Shown: positions 8,507 to 17,002 of the stretch, piece by piece
How the letters are laid out: every line of letters begins with the position of its first letter
Position numbering within the stretch: the stretch's first letter is position 1
From: Chloroflexota bacterium
GTDB taxonomy: Bacteria > Chloroflexota > UBA11872 > VXOZ01
NCBI GenBank assembly: GCA_012270555.1
Contig: JAAXIC010000004.1
Location: 1 to 43,131 of the forward strand
Reading direction: 5' to 3'
DNA length: 43,131 bases
Notes under the pieces: model-generated
What the model saw: the letters and a program-made list of their open reading frames with translations, nothing else
Told to the model about the DNA's origin: nothing
Database searches by the model: none
Program-made: the position numbers and the translations under genes

Positions 8507-9307
8507 CTAGCCCTCATCATCTTCAGCGGTCGCTTCCGCAGTCTCGGCGTCTGCTTCTGCGTCCGGATCGGCGGCCACCGCATCCACCGCACTTTCTGCC
8601 TCTGCCTCGGAGGCCTGGGCCGCGCGCAATTCCTGCCCGCTGTGAATGGCATTGGCAATGAGACGCGTGATAAGGCGGATTGACTTGATGGCGTCGTCAT
8701 TACCGGGAATTGAGTAGTCCACGTGATCGGGGTCACAGTTCGTATCCAGCAATGCGATGACGGGAATGCCAAGCTTCTGGGCCTCGGCAACCGCGATGTG
8801 CTCGCGGACGGTATCGACGACGTAGAGGGCGGAAGGAAGGCGGTGCATGTCCCGGATGCCATTGAGGAAACGCTGGAGTTTCGCCAAGCGGTCCTGGAGA
8901 CGGCCTACCTCCTTCTTGGAGAAACTCTGCCAGGCGTCATTCGCCTGCTCGGATTCCATCTCCTTCATCTTCGCCAGGCGTTGACTGATGGTGGCGTAGT
9001 TTGTCAACATGCCTCCCAGCCATCGCTGATTAACGAATGGCATCCCAACGCGGGAAGCCTCCTGCTCCACAATCTCCTGCGCCTGTTTCTTGGTGCCGAC
9101 AAACAGGACTTCCCGGTTGTTCAGGGCGAGGTCGCGGGCAAAGTCGCAGGCTTCCTGGAGTCCGCTTGCGCTCTTTTCAAGATCGATGATATGGATCTTG
9201 CTTCTCGCCATGTAGATGAAAGGCTTCATCTTGGGATTCCACCGGTTGGTCGGATGCCCAAAATGCACGCCCGCGTCAAACAAATCTTTCAGACTCGCCA
9301 CGGCCAT
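8507..9307 (-). CDS. rpsB: 30S ribosomal protein S2
   Basis: S2, 266 aa. Family segments include LFDAGVHFGHPTNRWNPKMK, FVGTKKQAQEIV, NQRWLGGMLTN and GIPVIALLDTNCDPD. The C-terminus carries an acidic Ala/Glu/Asp-rich tail of about 40 residues, common in actinobacterial and Chloroflexota S2. The start ATG has AAGGGG ten bases upstream. It is the first gene of the block, behind a promoter at 9427-9456 and a leader of about 113 nt with two hairpins. Confidence 0.98.
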   Translation of the reverse strand: MAVASLKDLFDAGVHFGHPTNRWNPKMKPFIYMARSKIHIIDLEKSASGLQEACDFARDLALNNREVLFVGTKKQAQEIVEQEASRVGMPFVNQRWLGGMLTNYATISQRLAKMKEMESEQANDAWQSFSKKEVGRLQDRLAKLQRFLNGIRDMHRLPSALYVVDTVREHIAVAEAQKLGIPVIALLDTNCDPDHVDYSIPGNDDAIKSIRLITRLIANAIHSGQELRAAQASEAEAESAVDAVAADPDAEADAETAEATAEDDEG

Positions 9308-9339
9308 TCGTTCGCGACCCCTTCTGCACTCCTGTGCCT

Positions 9340-9408
9340 ACGAGCGATCAGGCTCGTTGCTCATTTACACACATTAACAAGCCTCGCACGTACATTCCTC
9401 GTGCAGGC
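9340..9408 (-). promoter_or_regulatory. rpsB leader with two hairpins
   Basis: On the transcribed (minus) strand the leader folds into two local hairpins. The first (9381-9408) pairs GCCT-GCACG with CGTGC-G-AGGC, with one bulged G. The second (9340-9357) has a perfect 6-bp stem ACGAGC/GCTCGT with a 6-nt loop. S2 leaders are known autoregulatory targets in some bacteria; that role here is inference only. Confidence 0.45.
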
Positions 9409-9426
9409 CCGTTGGCTATCTAAGAC

Positions 9427-9456
9427 AGTATACCGCCTTCCGCGCGTGCGCGGCAA
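9427..9456 (-). promoter_or_regulatory. Predicted promoter of rpsB-tsf
   Basis: A -35 box TTGCCG (9451-9456, 4 of 6) and a -10 box TATACT (9427-9432, 5 of 6) are separated by 18 bp. Transcription would start near 9420, about 113 nt before the rpsB start codon. Confidence 0.6.
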
Positions 9457-9505
9457 CGCGCGTATACCGTAATGACACACATAACGGGCGCGCCACTGGT
9501 CTGAT

Positions 9506-10726
9506 TCACGGTCTCGGCTGGAGCCATTGAGCCGCCATGTCCGCCACGGCCGCGCCAATGCTCAGCGAGGCAGTCGCCGCCGGTGACGGCGCATTGAGCA
9601 CGTGGATCATGCGCGGTTCTTGCACAATGTGAAAGTCTTCCACCAGTTTGCCCTGCCGGTCAAGCGCCTGCGCCCGCACGCCCGCGCCCGCGCGTACCAA
9701 GTCCCGGCTGGTGACCTCCGGCACGAGCTTCTGCAACTCTTTCACCATCGCTTGTTTATGGAGCGAGCGGTACATTTCGCCTAAGCCAGTGCGCCAGTAC
9801 CGGGCCGCCATGCGCCAGAAACCCACGTAGCCCAGGATGTCCAACATATCGCCGGCGCTCACGTCCCGCCAGCGGTAGCCCTGACGCTTGAAGGCAAGCA
9901 CGGCGTTCGGCCCCACTTCGATGGCGCCGTTGATGCGCCGCGTAAAGTGAACGCCGAGAAAAGGGAAAGCGGGATTGGCTACGGGATAGATGAGGTTGCG
10001 CACCAAATAGCGTTTCTCCGGCACGAGTTCGGAATATTCGCCGCGAAAGGGCGCGACCTTTATCTCCGGCTGCAGGCCGGCGGCCATGCTGACGCGGTCC
10101 GCATACAATCCGCCGCACGTGATCACGTGTTTGCTCAGGAAGTCTCCCTGAGATGTCTGGAGGCGCAACGCATTGGGCTCCTCGACAATCGCGTTCACCT
10201 TAGCGCCTGTGCGGACCTCGCCTCCGGCGCGTTCCAGGAGTTTGCGATAGGTCTGCGCAACAAGGCTGTAGTTGACGATTCCTGCGCTCGGCACGTGAAT
10301 GGCGCGAATCCCGGTGGCATAGGGTTCCAATTCCCTAAGCTCTTCGGGGCCGATCATGCGCACGCCCGGCACGCCATTGGCTTGGCCCCGCCGCAGCAAC
10401 TCTTCCAGTGCAGGAACTTGCCCTTCTTCCGTGGCTACGATCACCTTGCCGCAGCGGTCGTAGGGAATGCCGTGCTCTTCGCAAAAGGCAACCATACGCT
10501 CGGACCCCTGCACGGCCATGCGGGCCCGCTGGGAACCGGGCCGGTAATAGATGCCGGAATGGATGACACCGCTGTTGTGACCCGTCTGATGCTGGGCAAT
10601 GTCGGGTTCCTTCTCGAAGATCGCAATGCCGAGACCACGGTAACGCTGGGCAAGCGTGCGCGCCGTAGAAAGACCGACGATGCCGCCGCCGACTATGGCG
10701 ATGTCAAGTGGAGACTTTCCGCTCAT
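9506..10726 (-). CDS. lhgO: L-2-hydroxyglutarate oxidase
   Basis: FAD-dependent oxidase/dehydrogenase of the DAO fold, 406 aa, which returns L-2-hydroxyglutarate to 2-oxoglutarate. The dinucleotide-binding motif IVGGGIVGLSTA starts at residue 10. The LhgO-specific HNSGVIHSGIYYRPGS follows. Other supports are VPSAGIVNYSLVA, PFRGEYSELVPEKRYLVRNLIYPV (in shorter pieces typical of the family) and NAPSPAATASLSIG near the C-terminus. The gene stands alone on this strand behind its own promoter with a palindromic operator. The csiD/gabDTP partners of E. coli are not here. Confidence 0.93.
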   Translation of the reverse strand: MSGKSPLDIAIVGGGIVGLSTARTLAQRYRGLGIAIFEKEPDIAQHQTGHNSGVIHSGIYYRPGSQRARMAVQGSERMVAFCEEHGIPYDRCGKVIVATEEGQVPALEELLRRGQANGVPGVRMIGPEELRELEPYATGIRAIHVPSAGIVNYSLVAQTYRKLLERAGGEVRTGAKVNAIVEEPNALRLQTSQGDFLSKHVITCGGLYADRVSMAAGLQPEIKVAPFRGEYSELVPEKRYLVRNLIYPVANPAFPFLGVHFTRRINGAIEVGPNAVLAFKRQGYRWRDVSAGDMLDILGYVGFWRMAARYWRTGLGEMYRSLHKQAMVKELQKLVPEVTSRDLVRAGAGVRAQALDRQGKLVEDFHIVQEPRMIHVLNAPSPAATASLSIGAAVADMAAQWLQPRP

Positions 10727-10773
10727 GCCTTTGCTGGACTTCCTGACGTGAATGCTGCCTATCGCTGCATCAG

Positions 10774-10800
10774 ATTATACTGTGATTGCTCACAGCGCAA
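10774..10800 (-). promoter_or_regulatory. lhgO promoter with 16-bp palindromic operator
   Basis: A consensus -10 TATAAT lies at 10774-10779 on the minus strand. It abuts a perfect inverted repeat CTGTGATTGCTCACAG (10780-10795; 6-bp arms, 4-bp centre) that fills the spacer. The -35 is poor (TTGCGC or TTTGCG, 15-16 bp spacing). An operator placed there would suit a repressor, or an activator compensating for the weak -35. The half site TGTGA resembles CRP/FNR-type boxes, but the centre is 4 bp, not 6. Confidence 0.6.
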
Positions 10801-10912
10801 AGACAAGCGACTGCAACCCCCTTACGAAATCTTGGCATTCCTAAATCTAAGACACATATATCCCTCTCCTGGGTAGACCCTTTCCCTAGCTCCAGACTGT
10901 GAGCCAAGAGAC

Positions 10913-10948
10913 TCCCTCTCGCTGGGGAGAGGACCGGGGTGAGGGGAA
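10913..10948. repeat. Family C palindromic repeat
   Basis: CCCTCTCGCTGGGGAGAGG followed by ACCGGGGTGAGGGGA. It lies in the 379-bp divergent region between lhgO and the hydrolase gene. Besides this repeat and the lhgO promoter I see only a weak plus-strand -10 (TACTGT near 11060). Confidence 0.75.
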
Positions 10949-11105
10949 GCTTCCTTTTTATTACCACCAGACGCTAACCGCTCATCTCAGTCAAGTAAGG
11001 GTCTGCCGGACAAGATTTCCCCAACCACGTCGTGGTTGCGCCACAGCACACTCCCGCGCTACTGTGCTAGTGAATTCATTCAAGTAAAGAAGGATTGCCA
11101 ACACC

Positions 11106-13385
11106 ATGGGCAAACTCGAAAGCGAACTATCCCGTCTGCCCGATACAGCCGCGCTCTCAATAGAAGGCGACGTTGCCGCGCAGATGATCGCCGGTATTCA
11201 TCGTTACTTGGACCGCGAACTGGCCGCTGCCGATAGCGATGCGGAGGAGGCTTTGCAGTCGCTAGCGGATTCCGCCGAAACATCCGACGCGCGCATTGCC
11301 GCAAAGCGACAGGAATTCGCACACAATATAGGCGTGATTGACGAACGAAAACCAATTGCGGCCCTGGAATTCGTGTGCTCCACCACGGATCCCTTCCGCG
11401 TCGCCGCCACGCGAACGTACGACGTTCACGCCATTCGCTGGCCGGTGCTGGAAGGAGTTGAAGGCGAAGGCCTGCTCCTGCGGCCCAAACAACCGCCCAT
11501 TGCCCACGTGATTGCGGTGCCCGATGCCGATTGTCCTCCAGAGATGCTCGCGGGCCTCGCGCCCGGCGTCCCGCCGGAGCAGCAGTTCGCGCGGCGCTTG
11601 GTGGAAATGGGGTGTCAGGTGGTGGTGCCGGTGCTCATCGACCGTGAGCACACGTGGTCGGGCAATCCCGCCATTCGCATGACCGACCAGCCCCACCGCG
11701 AGTATGTTTACCGCATGGCCTGCGAAATGGGACGGCACGTCATCGGCTACGAGGTGCAGAAGCTCTTGGCGCTCGTGGGCTTCTTTGCGGCGCAACCGGC
11801 GCCGGAAGACGTGCCGGTGGGGGTGTTTGGCTTTGGCGAGGGCGGCCTGCTGGCGCTCTACAGCGGCGCGCTGGACGAACGGATCGCTGCAGTGGGCGTA
11901 AGCGGTCATTTCCGCAACCGCACCCAATTGTGGCAAGAGCCGCTCTACCGCAACGTTTGGCGGCTCTTGCGCGGCTTTAGCGATGCCGAATTGGCTGCCA
12001 TGGTCGCGCCGCGCCCCTTGGTGATAGAGGCGGCGGCTGCGCCTACTGTGGTCGGCTTGCCGCCTATTACAGATTTAGAACGCGTGCGCGGACGGGTTGG
12101 CGCGCCGGGCAAAATCGAGCCCGCGCCTCTAGCGGAAGTTCGGGCGGAAGTTACCCGCGCGCAACCGGCCTATGCGGCCTGCGCTGCCGCTAACCGGCTC
12201 GTGCTGGTGGAGCCTCACGCAGAAGACCCCGGACCGGGCTCGGCGGCGGCGCTAACGGCGCTGCTGCATGGCTTGGGCGTGGGAGCAGGAGACAAAGCAT
12301 CGGCAAGCGCTCCCCGCGATTCGCGCACCCAATTTGACGCATCCGCCCGCATGCAAAGGCAGTTCAATCAAATCGTCACCCACGTGCAACAGCGCCTCGA
12401 ACTGGCGTGGCGCACGCGGGAAGACTTCTGGTCGGAGGCGGATACGTCTTCTTTGGAGGCATGGGAAGCATCCAACGCCACCTATAGAGAGCGGTTCTGG
12501 GAAGACCTCATCGGGCGCTGTCCCGATCCAAGTCTGCCTTTCAATGCCAAGAGCCGTCCGTACGGCCAGAGCGATGCGTGGATCGGCTACGAATTGACGC
12601 TGGACGTGCATCCCGACATCTTTGCCCACGGCATCTTGCTAGTGCCCAAAGACATTGCCCCCGGCGAACAGCGGCCGGTGGTGGTCTGCCAGCACGGACT
12701 CGAAGGACGTCCTGAGGACGTGATCAAAGAGGAAGAGGGCCCGTACCATGCCTTTGCCGCGCGGCTGGCGGAACGCGGCTATATCACCTACGCACCCCAG
12801 AATCCCTACATCGGCTACCACGAGTTTCGCACGCTCCAGCGCAAAGCCAATCCCTTGGGCTGGACGCTGTTCACCTTTGCCATTGCCCAGCACGAGCAAC
12901 AACTCCGCTGGCTGTCCTCGTTGCCGTTTGTCGATCCCGACCGCATCGGCTTCTACGGCCTCTCCTACGGCGGAAAGGCGGCCATGCGCATACCGACGGT
13001 GCTGACCCGGTACGCGCTTTCCATCTGCTCCGGCGACTTCAACGAATGGGCACGCAAGTGCGCGAGCACCGACTACTTCTCGGGCTACATGTTCAACCAT
13101 GAGTGGGAGATGCAGGAGTTCAACCTGGGGCAGACCTTCAACTACGCCGAAATGGCCTATCTCATGGCGCCGCGCCCGTTCATGGTGGAGCGCGGCCACC
13201 GCGACGGCGTGGCCTCAGACGAATGGTGCGCCTACGAATACGCGCGAGTCCAGCGCCGCTACGCCGACCTCGAGATCCCCGACCGCGCCGAAATCTACTA
13301 CTTCGACGGCGGCCACATGATAGAAAGCACGGGTACGTTTGCGTTTCTAGATAGGCATCTGAACTGGAAGCCACGCAAGAGTTAG
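11106..13385 (+). CDS. Tandem alpha/beta hydrolase, N-terminal domain degenerate
   Basis: Protein of 759 aa with two alpha/beta-hydrolase domains of the dienelactone hydrolase/acetyl-xylan-esterase type. The second domain is intact: RPVVVCQHGLEGRPED, nucleophile motif GLSYGG with S620, DRIGFYG before it and His737 in GGHMIES. In the first domain the nucleophile elbow reads GFGEGG (residues 242-247), with Glu245 where Ser is expected, so it is probably structural or works differently. No signal peptide is evident. The start ATG has AGAAGGA about 11 bases upstream. The following lipoprotein gene starts 7 bp after the stop, so they form an operon. An esterase acting on a carbohydrate or aromatic ester is possible. 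Confidence 0.85.
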   Translation: MGKLESELSRLPDTAALSIEGDVAAQMIAGIHRYLDRELAAADSDAEEALQSLADSAETSDARIAAKRQEFAHNIGVIDERKPIAALEFVCSTTDPFRVAATRTYDVHAIRWPVLEGVEGEGLLLRPKQPPIAHVIAVPDADCPPEMLAGLAPGVPPEQQFARRLVEMGCQVVVPVLIDREHTWSGNPAIRMTDQPHREYVYRMACEMGRHVIGYEVQKLLALVGFFAAQPAPEDVPVGVFGFGEGGLLALYSGALDERIAAVGVSGHFRNRTQLWQEPLYRNVWRLLRGFSDAELAAMVAPRPLVIEAAAAPTVVGLPPITDLERVRGRVGAPGKIEPAPLAEVRAEVTRAQPAYAACAAANRLVLVEPHAEDPGPGSAAALTALLHGLGVGAGDKASASAPRDSRTQFDASARMQRQFNQIVTHVQQRLELAWRTREDFWSEADTSSLEAWEASNATYRERFWEDLIGRCPDPSLPFNAKSRPYGQSDAWIGYELTLDVHPDIFAHGILLVPKDIAPGEQRPVVVCQHGLEGRPEDVIKEEEGPYHAFAARLAERGYITYAPQNPYIGYHEFRTLQRKANPLGWTLFTFAIAQHEQQLRWLSSLPFVDPDRIGFYGLSYGGKAAMRIPTVLTRYALSICSGDFNEWARKCASTDYFSGYMFNHEWEMQEFNLGQTFNYAEMAYLMAPRPFMVERGHRDGVASDEWCAYEYARVQRRYADLEIPDRAEIYYFDGGHMIESTGTFAFLDRHLNWKPRKS

Positions 13386-13392
13386 CCGCAAG

Positions 13393-14733
13393 ATGAAGCT
13401 CTCACGAAGATCAATGCTTGCAAGCACGGCGGCGCTCGCTGCCGGGTGTAGCTTTGCAGAGCCGCCGCTTGATGCGCCGAGCGTGCCGCAAGCGGTCGCA
13501 CTGAATGTAGCGGCGCCCTCTTACGGTTCCTTAGGCAATCCGCTCCTTACGGAGGAAAGGTCTGAGGACACGTACAGACGGGGGCTAACTACGCTTGAGT
13601 CAAATAGAGAGAGTCCTTACGGTCCAACGCGCGGCGGGTACAGCCTTGCGTTGCAGTTCTATGAGGAGTTGTATCCACACAATGTAGAGCCAATAACAAC
13701 CGAAGAAGCCCGAACGGCGGCGCTCGACACAGTCGAAGCATTGCTGGCAGACCTCGTAATCCTAGCTTCGCACGATGCGACGCGGCTGGGGCCGGAAGGA
13801 CTCCTGCTGCCCTTGGACCGCTTTAGCGGCCCGGCGGGAGCCGAGCTTAAGCGGGAATTCTTCCCCAGCGTTCTCGATCAGTTTCGGCGAGACGGCGCGC
13901 TCTACGCGCTGCCCATCGGCGCACGCCCGCTTATGCTCTACTACGACGAGGATCACTTTAAGTTGCATGGCGTGCCGCCGGTGGACGCAAGCTGGGATTG
14001 GGACGACCTGTTGGAAAGCGCCGTCAGGCTGACGACGCGCGAGGTGGACGGCACGGTGGCGCGTTGGGGGCTGATTGCCCATTTGCATGATCCCTGGTGG
14101 GCGCTGTGGCAAAACAGGGCTGAGGCGGTTGATCCGGTCACATTGCAGTGCCGCTTGCAGGAGCCGGCAGCGGTGGAAGCCCTGCAATTCGTGCACGACT
14201 TGATACACAAGTATCGCGTTTCGCCACCGGTGCCTTTAAGAGACCTGTTTGAGTTGATTCTTGGACAGCGATCGCCGCCGGCAATGTTGTATAGCCACGA
14301 TGCACTGCTTCACTCTGGGTTCCGTACGGCGGCGCTGCCCCGGGGCAGGGCGCGCGCGGTGCCGGTGCGAGGCCACTTTGGCATCGGCATTGCCGCGCGC
14401 ACAACGCATACCGAGGCGGCCTACACGGCGCTGCGGGGCCTGGCGCAGTCGTTGCAGGAGGAGGCGGCCGTGCCTGCGAGTAGAGCGGCAGTGGCGAGAC
14501 TGGAGGAGATTCGCACTGACCTCCGACCTGAAGAGGTTGCAGCGCTACAGCTCTCGCTGGAGCACGGCCGGGCGGAACCGCTGCCCGCGCCGCCATTGGG
14601 CACCTATTGGGAAGGGCTGCTGAGCTTCGAGGACGGTGACGACGTGGCGACCATGGTAAATCGCGCCTGCGATTACTTGCGCACGCATCAGCAACAAAGC
14701 GCGTCGCCACCGCTCTGGGGGCGAGCAGTCTAA
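13393..14733 (+). CDS. Extracellular solute-binding lipoprotein (family 1-like)
   Basis: Protein of 446 aa with a lipoprotein signal: MKLSRRSMLAS, a short hydrophobic stretch, and the lipobox LAAGC with Cys19. Sugar-binding-protein-like segments include DLVILASHDATRLGPEG, DGALYALPIGARPLMLYYD (Leu-Pro-x-Gly followed by a Tyr-Tyr-Asp) and VPPVDASWDWDDLLESA. This pattern fits ABC importer binding proteins of the MalE-like family 1. No permease or ATPase gene is adjacent. It lies 7 bp downstream of the tandem hydrolase, so binding of that enzyme's substrate or product is a reasonable guess. Confidence 0.8.
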   Translation: MKLSRRSMLASTAALAAGCSFAEPPLDAPSVPQAVALNVAAPSYGSLGNPLLTEERSEDTYRRGLTTLESNRESPYGPTRGGYSLALQFYEELYPHNVEPITTEEARTAALDTVEALLADLVILASHDATRLGPEGLLLPLDRFSGPAGAELKREFFPSVLDQFRRDGALYALPIGARPLMLYYDEDHFKLHGVPPVDASWDWDDLLESAVRLTTREVDGTVARWGLIAHLHDPWWALWQNRAEAVDPVTLQCRLQEPAAVEALQFVHDLIHKYRVSPPVPLRDLFELILGQRSPPAMLYSHDALLHSGFRTAALPRGRARAVPVRGHFGIGIAARTTHTEAAYTALRGLAQSLQEEAAVPASRAAVARLEEIRTDLRPEEVAALQLSLEHGRAEPLPAPPLGTYWEGLLSFEDGDDVATMVNRACDYLRTHQQQSASPPLWGRAV

Positions 14734-14770
14734 CTAACGCAGCACCCATCTAGCAATAGACAGTGTCTCT

Positions 14771-14796
14771 GGTAGCACAGGTTTGCAACCTGTGCC
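14771..14796. repeat. Family A palindromic repeat
   Basis: GGTAGC-ACAGGTTTGCAACCTGTGC-C, a near-perfect palindrome around TTGCAA. Other solo copies lie at 16852-16876, 20425-20450 and 31561-31586, with further copies inside the two MITE-like elements. Confidence 0.8.
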
Positions 14797-14867
14797 CCTA
14801 GCTTTGATCAAGCCGCCATCCGTCTGGCCCCACTGCTCATGCGCAATGAAGTGTCTATGCGTCACAC

Positions 14868-15012
14868 TTCACCCTTCGACAAGCTCAGGTTGAACGGGTG
14901 GATGGGATACCGTTCGTGCTGAGCCCGTCGAAGCATGAACGGGAGCACAGATACGAAAGTTAGTCTTCCCAACTCCACAATTGGTCCTTCGACAAGCTCA
15001 GGGCGAACGGTT
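14868..15012. repeat. Cluster of three family B repeats
   Basis: Copies at 14868-14902 and 14983-15012 read CCTTCGACAAGCTCAGG with GAACGG behind. A third at 14908-14943 is inverted (CGTTCGTGCTGAGCCCGTCG...). Neighbouring inverted copies can pair into one long cruciform between the lipoprotein and rqcH genes. This is the main content of the 305-bp gap. Confidence 0.75.
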
Positions 15013-15038
15013 AAGGTCTTAGTTCTCCAGACCAGGTG

Positions 15039-16796
15039 TCACCGTTCCGGCTGGGGTATAGGCATCGGCTTTACGCGGATGGTGTACTCGTTGCGGTAGG
15101 TGACGAGGCCGGGGGGTGAACGGGGAATGCGGCGCACGTAGCGGCGGCGGGTAACGTCCACTTCGGCGCTCGTGGACTCGCGCAACTTGCTGTAGTAGGC
15201 GGCGATCTGCGCCGCTTGGTTGATGATCTCGTCCGGCACGTCGCGGCCGCCGGAGCGCAGCAGGGTATGCGCGCCGGGCACGTTGCGGGCGTGCAGCCAG
15301 AGGTCGTCGGCGTCAGCGAGGCGCAGGGCAGCGTCGTTTTGCGCGCCGCTGCGGCCCACGAGCACCTGCACGCCGTCAAGCCAGAATGAAACCGGCTGCG
15401 CACCATCGTCAGCAGTCTTGCCGCGCTTACCTTTCCCCCGCTTCCCTTGAGGTTTATTGCTTTTGCCGTCCTGACCGCCGCCCAAAATGCCCTGTTCCCG
15501 CAACTCATTGCGCAGCACGTGCACGTCACTGGGCGTCTCCACTGCTTCCAGCAAGGCCTCCGCCTGCTCGCAGTAGGCGTACTCGCTCTCCACTCTCCGC
15601 AGCAGACCCGGCACCTCTTCCTGGGCCCGCTTCTTGCGCTTGTAGGCATCGAAATACGTGCCGGCATTTGCGGCGACAGACACCTGCGGATCGATCGTGA
15701 TGGTCTCGCCGTCAACTTGGATTTCGCCGCTGCCCGGCGCGACACTGTAGCCGAACGCCAGCACCAAATCGCCCTTCCGCCGCCACTCCTCGGCGTCGGC
15801 GGCATCACGCTCTTGGCGCTTCAAGGCACGTCGACGCTGCCTGAGTTGATCCATGCGCTCTTGCAAGGCCGTCTGTAGCGGCTTCTGGCCCAGGTCGCGC
15901 GTCTGTCGCTGCGGCGGCGCATCGCCCTGCTCGCGGTAGAAGCTCTCTATGGCCGCACTCATCAAGTTGAGAGACTCGCGTTGCGGGAACATGGTCAGGG
16001 CGTAGGGCGCATATGCGGAAACCGCACCGTCTTCATCACGCGCCAGGCATGGCGTGAGTTCGCCGTTCTCAACCTGTGTGAACATGCCCTGCGCCGCGTC
16101 GAGCACGTCCTGCCACGCCACGTCCGCCGCCAATGTCTCCGCAGCGCCTGTGGCACGGAAAACCGTTTCCCGCGCCAGCAGCGGCCCGCAGCCGCTCGTC
16201 TGTCCCATGAGCACGCGCCAGGCAGGCTGGCTCGGATTCTCACCGACGGCGGCCTCCAACTGAGCGGTCTGTGCGGAGAACGGATCGGGTCGGCTGAGTG
16301 GCGGCGGGGGGACGTACGGTTGCTTCGGCAGCACCTGCCGGTACCGGTTGATGGAGGCATCTACCCGCTTCATGCTGTCCAGAACCACGCCGTCGGCGTC
16401 CACCAGTATGAGGTTGCTCGTGCGTCCCATGATCTCGGCGACAAGCGCCGTCTCCACGATGTCGTCATCCACCCGGGCGTGCACGGTGAACTGCAAAACG
16501 CGTTCCCACGGCGGCTGCTCCACAGCGATGAGGCGTCCGTTGCGCACGAACTTGCGCAGCAGAAGAAGCAGCGGCGTGACGTTGTCGTCGGCGCGCGCCG
16601 GCCGCTCGCGGGTGAGATAGACACGCGGCGCCTGCGGCGCGGCGTTGATGATGAGCCACCAGGTTTCACCCCGCGCGTAAACCTCAAAGGCCACGACGAG
16701 ATTGCCCGGATGCAGCACGCGCTGAATGCGACCGCCGACGATTGTGTCGGCAATCTCCCGACGTAGAGCGGTGAGGGTGGCAACGTCTATGGTCAA
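15039..16796 (-). CDS. rqcH: NFACT family protein (RqcH / FbpA-like)
   Basis: Ribosome quality-control protein of the NFACT family, 585 aa from TTG 16796. AAAGGA lies nine bases upstream of that codon; a TTG three codons earlier sits directly against the same box. NFACT-N begins LLTIDVATLTALRREI and includes EIMGRTSNLILVDADG. Middle coiled-coil helices span roughly residues 290-420. The C-terminal NFACT-R domain holds VGRSGAQNDAALRLAD, DLWLHARNVPGAHTLLRSGG and RRRYVRRIP. Family members add Ala tails to stalled nascent chains on 50S subunits. The conserved Asp-Arg pair of NFACT-N appears as Glu-Arg (PWERVLQF). No rqcP homologue is adjacent. Confidence 0.92.
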   Translation of the reverse strand: MTIDVATLTALRREIADTIVGGRIQRVLHPGNLVVAFEVYARGETWWLIINAAPQAPRVYLTRERPARADDNVTPLLLLLRKFVRNGRLIAVEQPPWERVLQFTVHARVDDDIVETALVAEIMGRTSNLILVDADGVVLDSMKRVDASINRYRQVLPKQPYVPPPPLSRPDPFSAQTAQLEAAVGENPSQPAWRVLMGQTSGCGPLLARETVFRATGAAETLAADVAWQDVLDAAQGMFTQVENGELTPCLARDEDGAVSAYAPYALTMFPQRESLNLMSAAIESFYREQGDAPPQRQTRDLGQKPLQTALQERMDQLRQRRRALKRQERDAADAEEWRRKGDLVLAFGYSVAPGSGEIQVDGETITIDPQVSVAANAGTYFDAYKRKKRAQEEVPGLLRRVESEYAYCEQAEALLEAVETPSDVHVLRNELREQGILGGGQDGKSNKPQGKRGKGKRGKTADDGAQPVSFWLDGVQVLVGRSGAQNDAALRLADADDLWLHARNVPGAHTLLRSGGRDVPDEIINQAAQIAAYYSKLRESTSAEVDVTRRRYVRRIPRSPPGLVTYRNEYTIRVKPMPIPQPER

Positions 16797-16851
16797 GAGT
16801 TTCAATCCTTTGCCAGCTTTCGTTTCACGATTCTATTTTACTGCGAACTCC

Positions 16852-16876
16852 GGTAGCGCAGGTTTGCAACCTGCGC
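16852..16876. repeat. Family A palindromic repeat
   Basis: GGTAGCGCAGGTTTGCAACC followed by TGCGC. It is located 50 bp upstream of rqcH. Confidence 0.75.
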
Positions 16877-16937
16877 AAATGTGACGCTAGAGCCAAGATC
16901 TCGTTGACCCGCCCTCGTTGCCAATGCATAACGGATT

Positions 16938-16974
16938 CCCCCTCACCCTAGCCCTCTCCCTCAAGGGAGAGGGG
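16938..16974. repeat. Family C palindromic repeat
   Basis: CCCCTCACCCTAGCCCTCTC followed by CC, TCAA and a GGGAGAGGGG arm. It lies in the 424-bp gap between rqcH and the PfkB gene, together with a family A copy and the triple repeat at 17003-17091. Confidence 0.75.
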
Positions 16975-17002
16975 ACAAGATGTGCCGAGTATCAGGGGAA
17001 GA

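Noticed and set aside
14138-14749. Open frame of 203 codons opposite the lipoprotein gene
   Set aside because: It is Pro/Arg/Ala-rich and lies antisense to a gene with a clear signal peptide and binding-protein motifs; a typical high-GC shadow frame.
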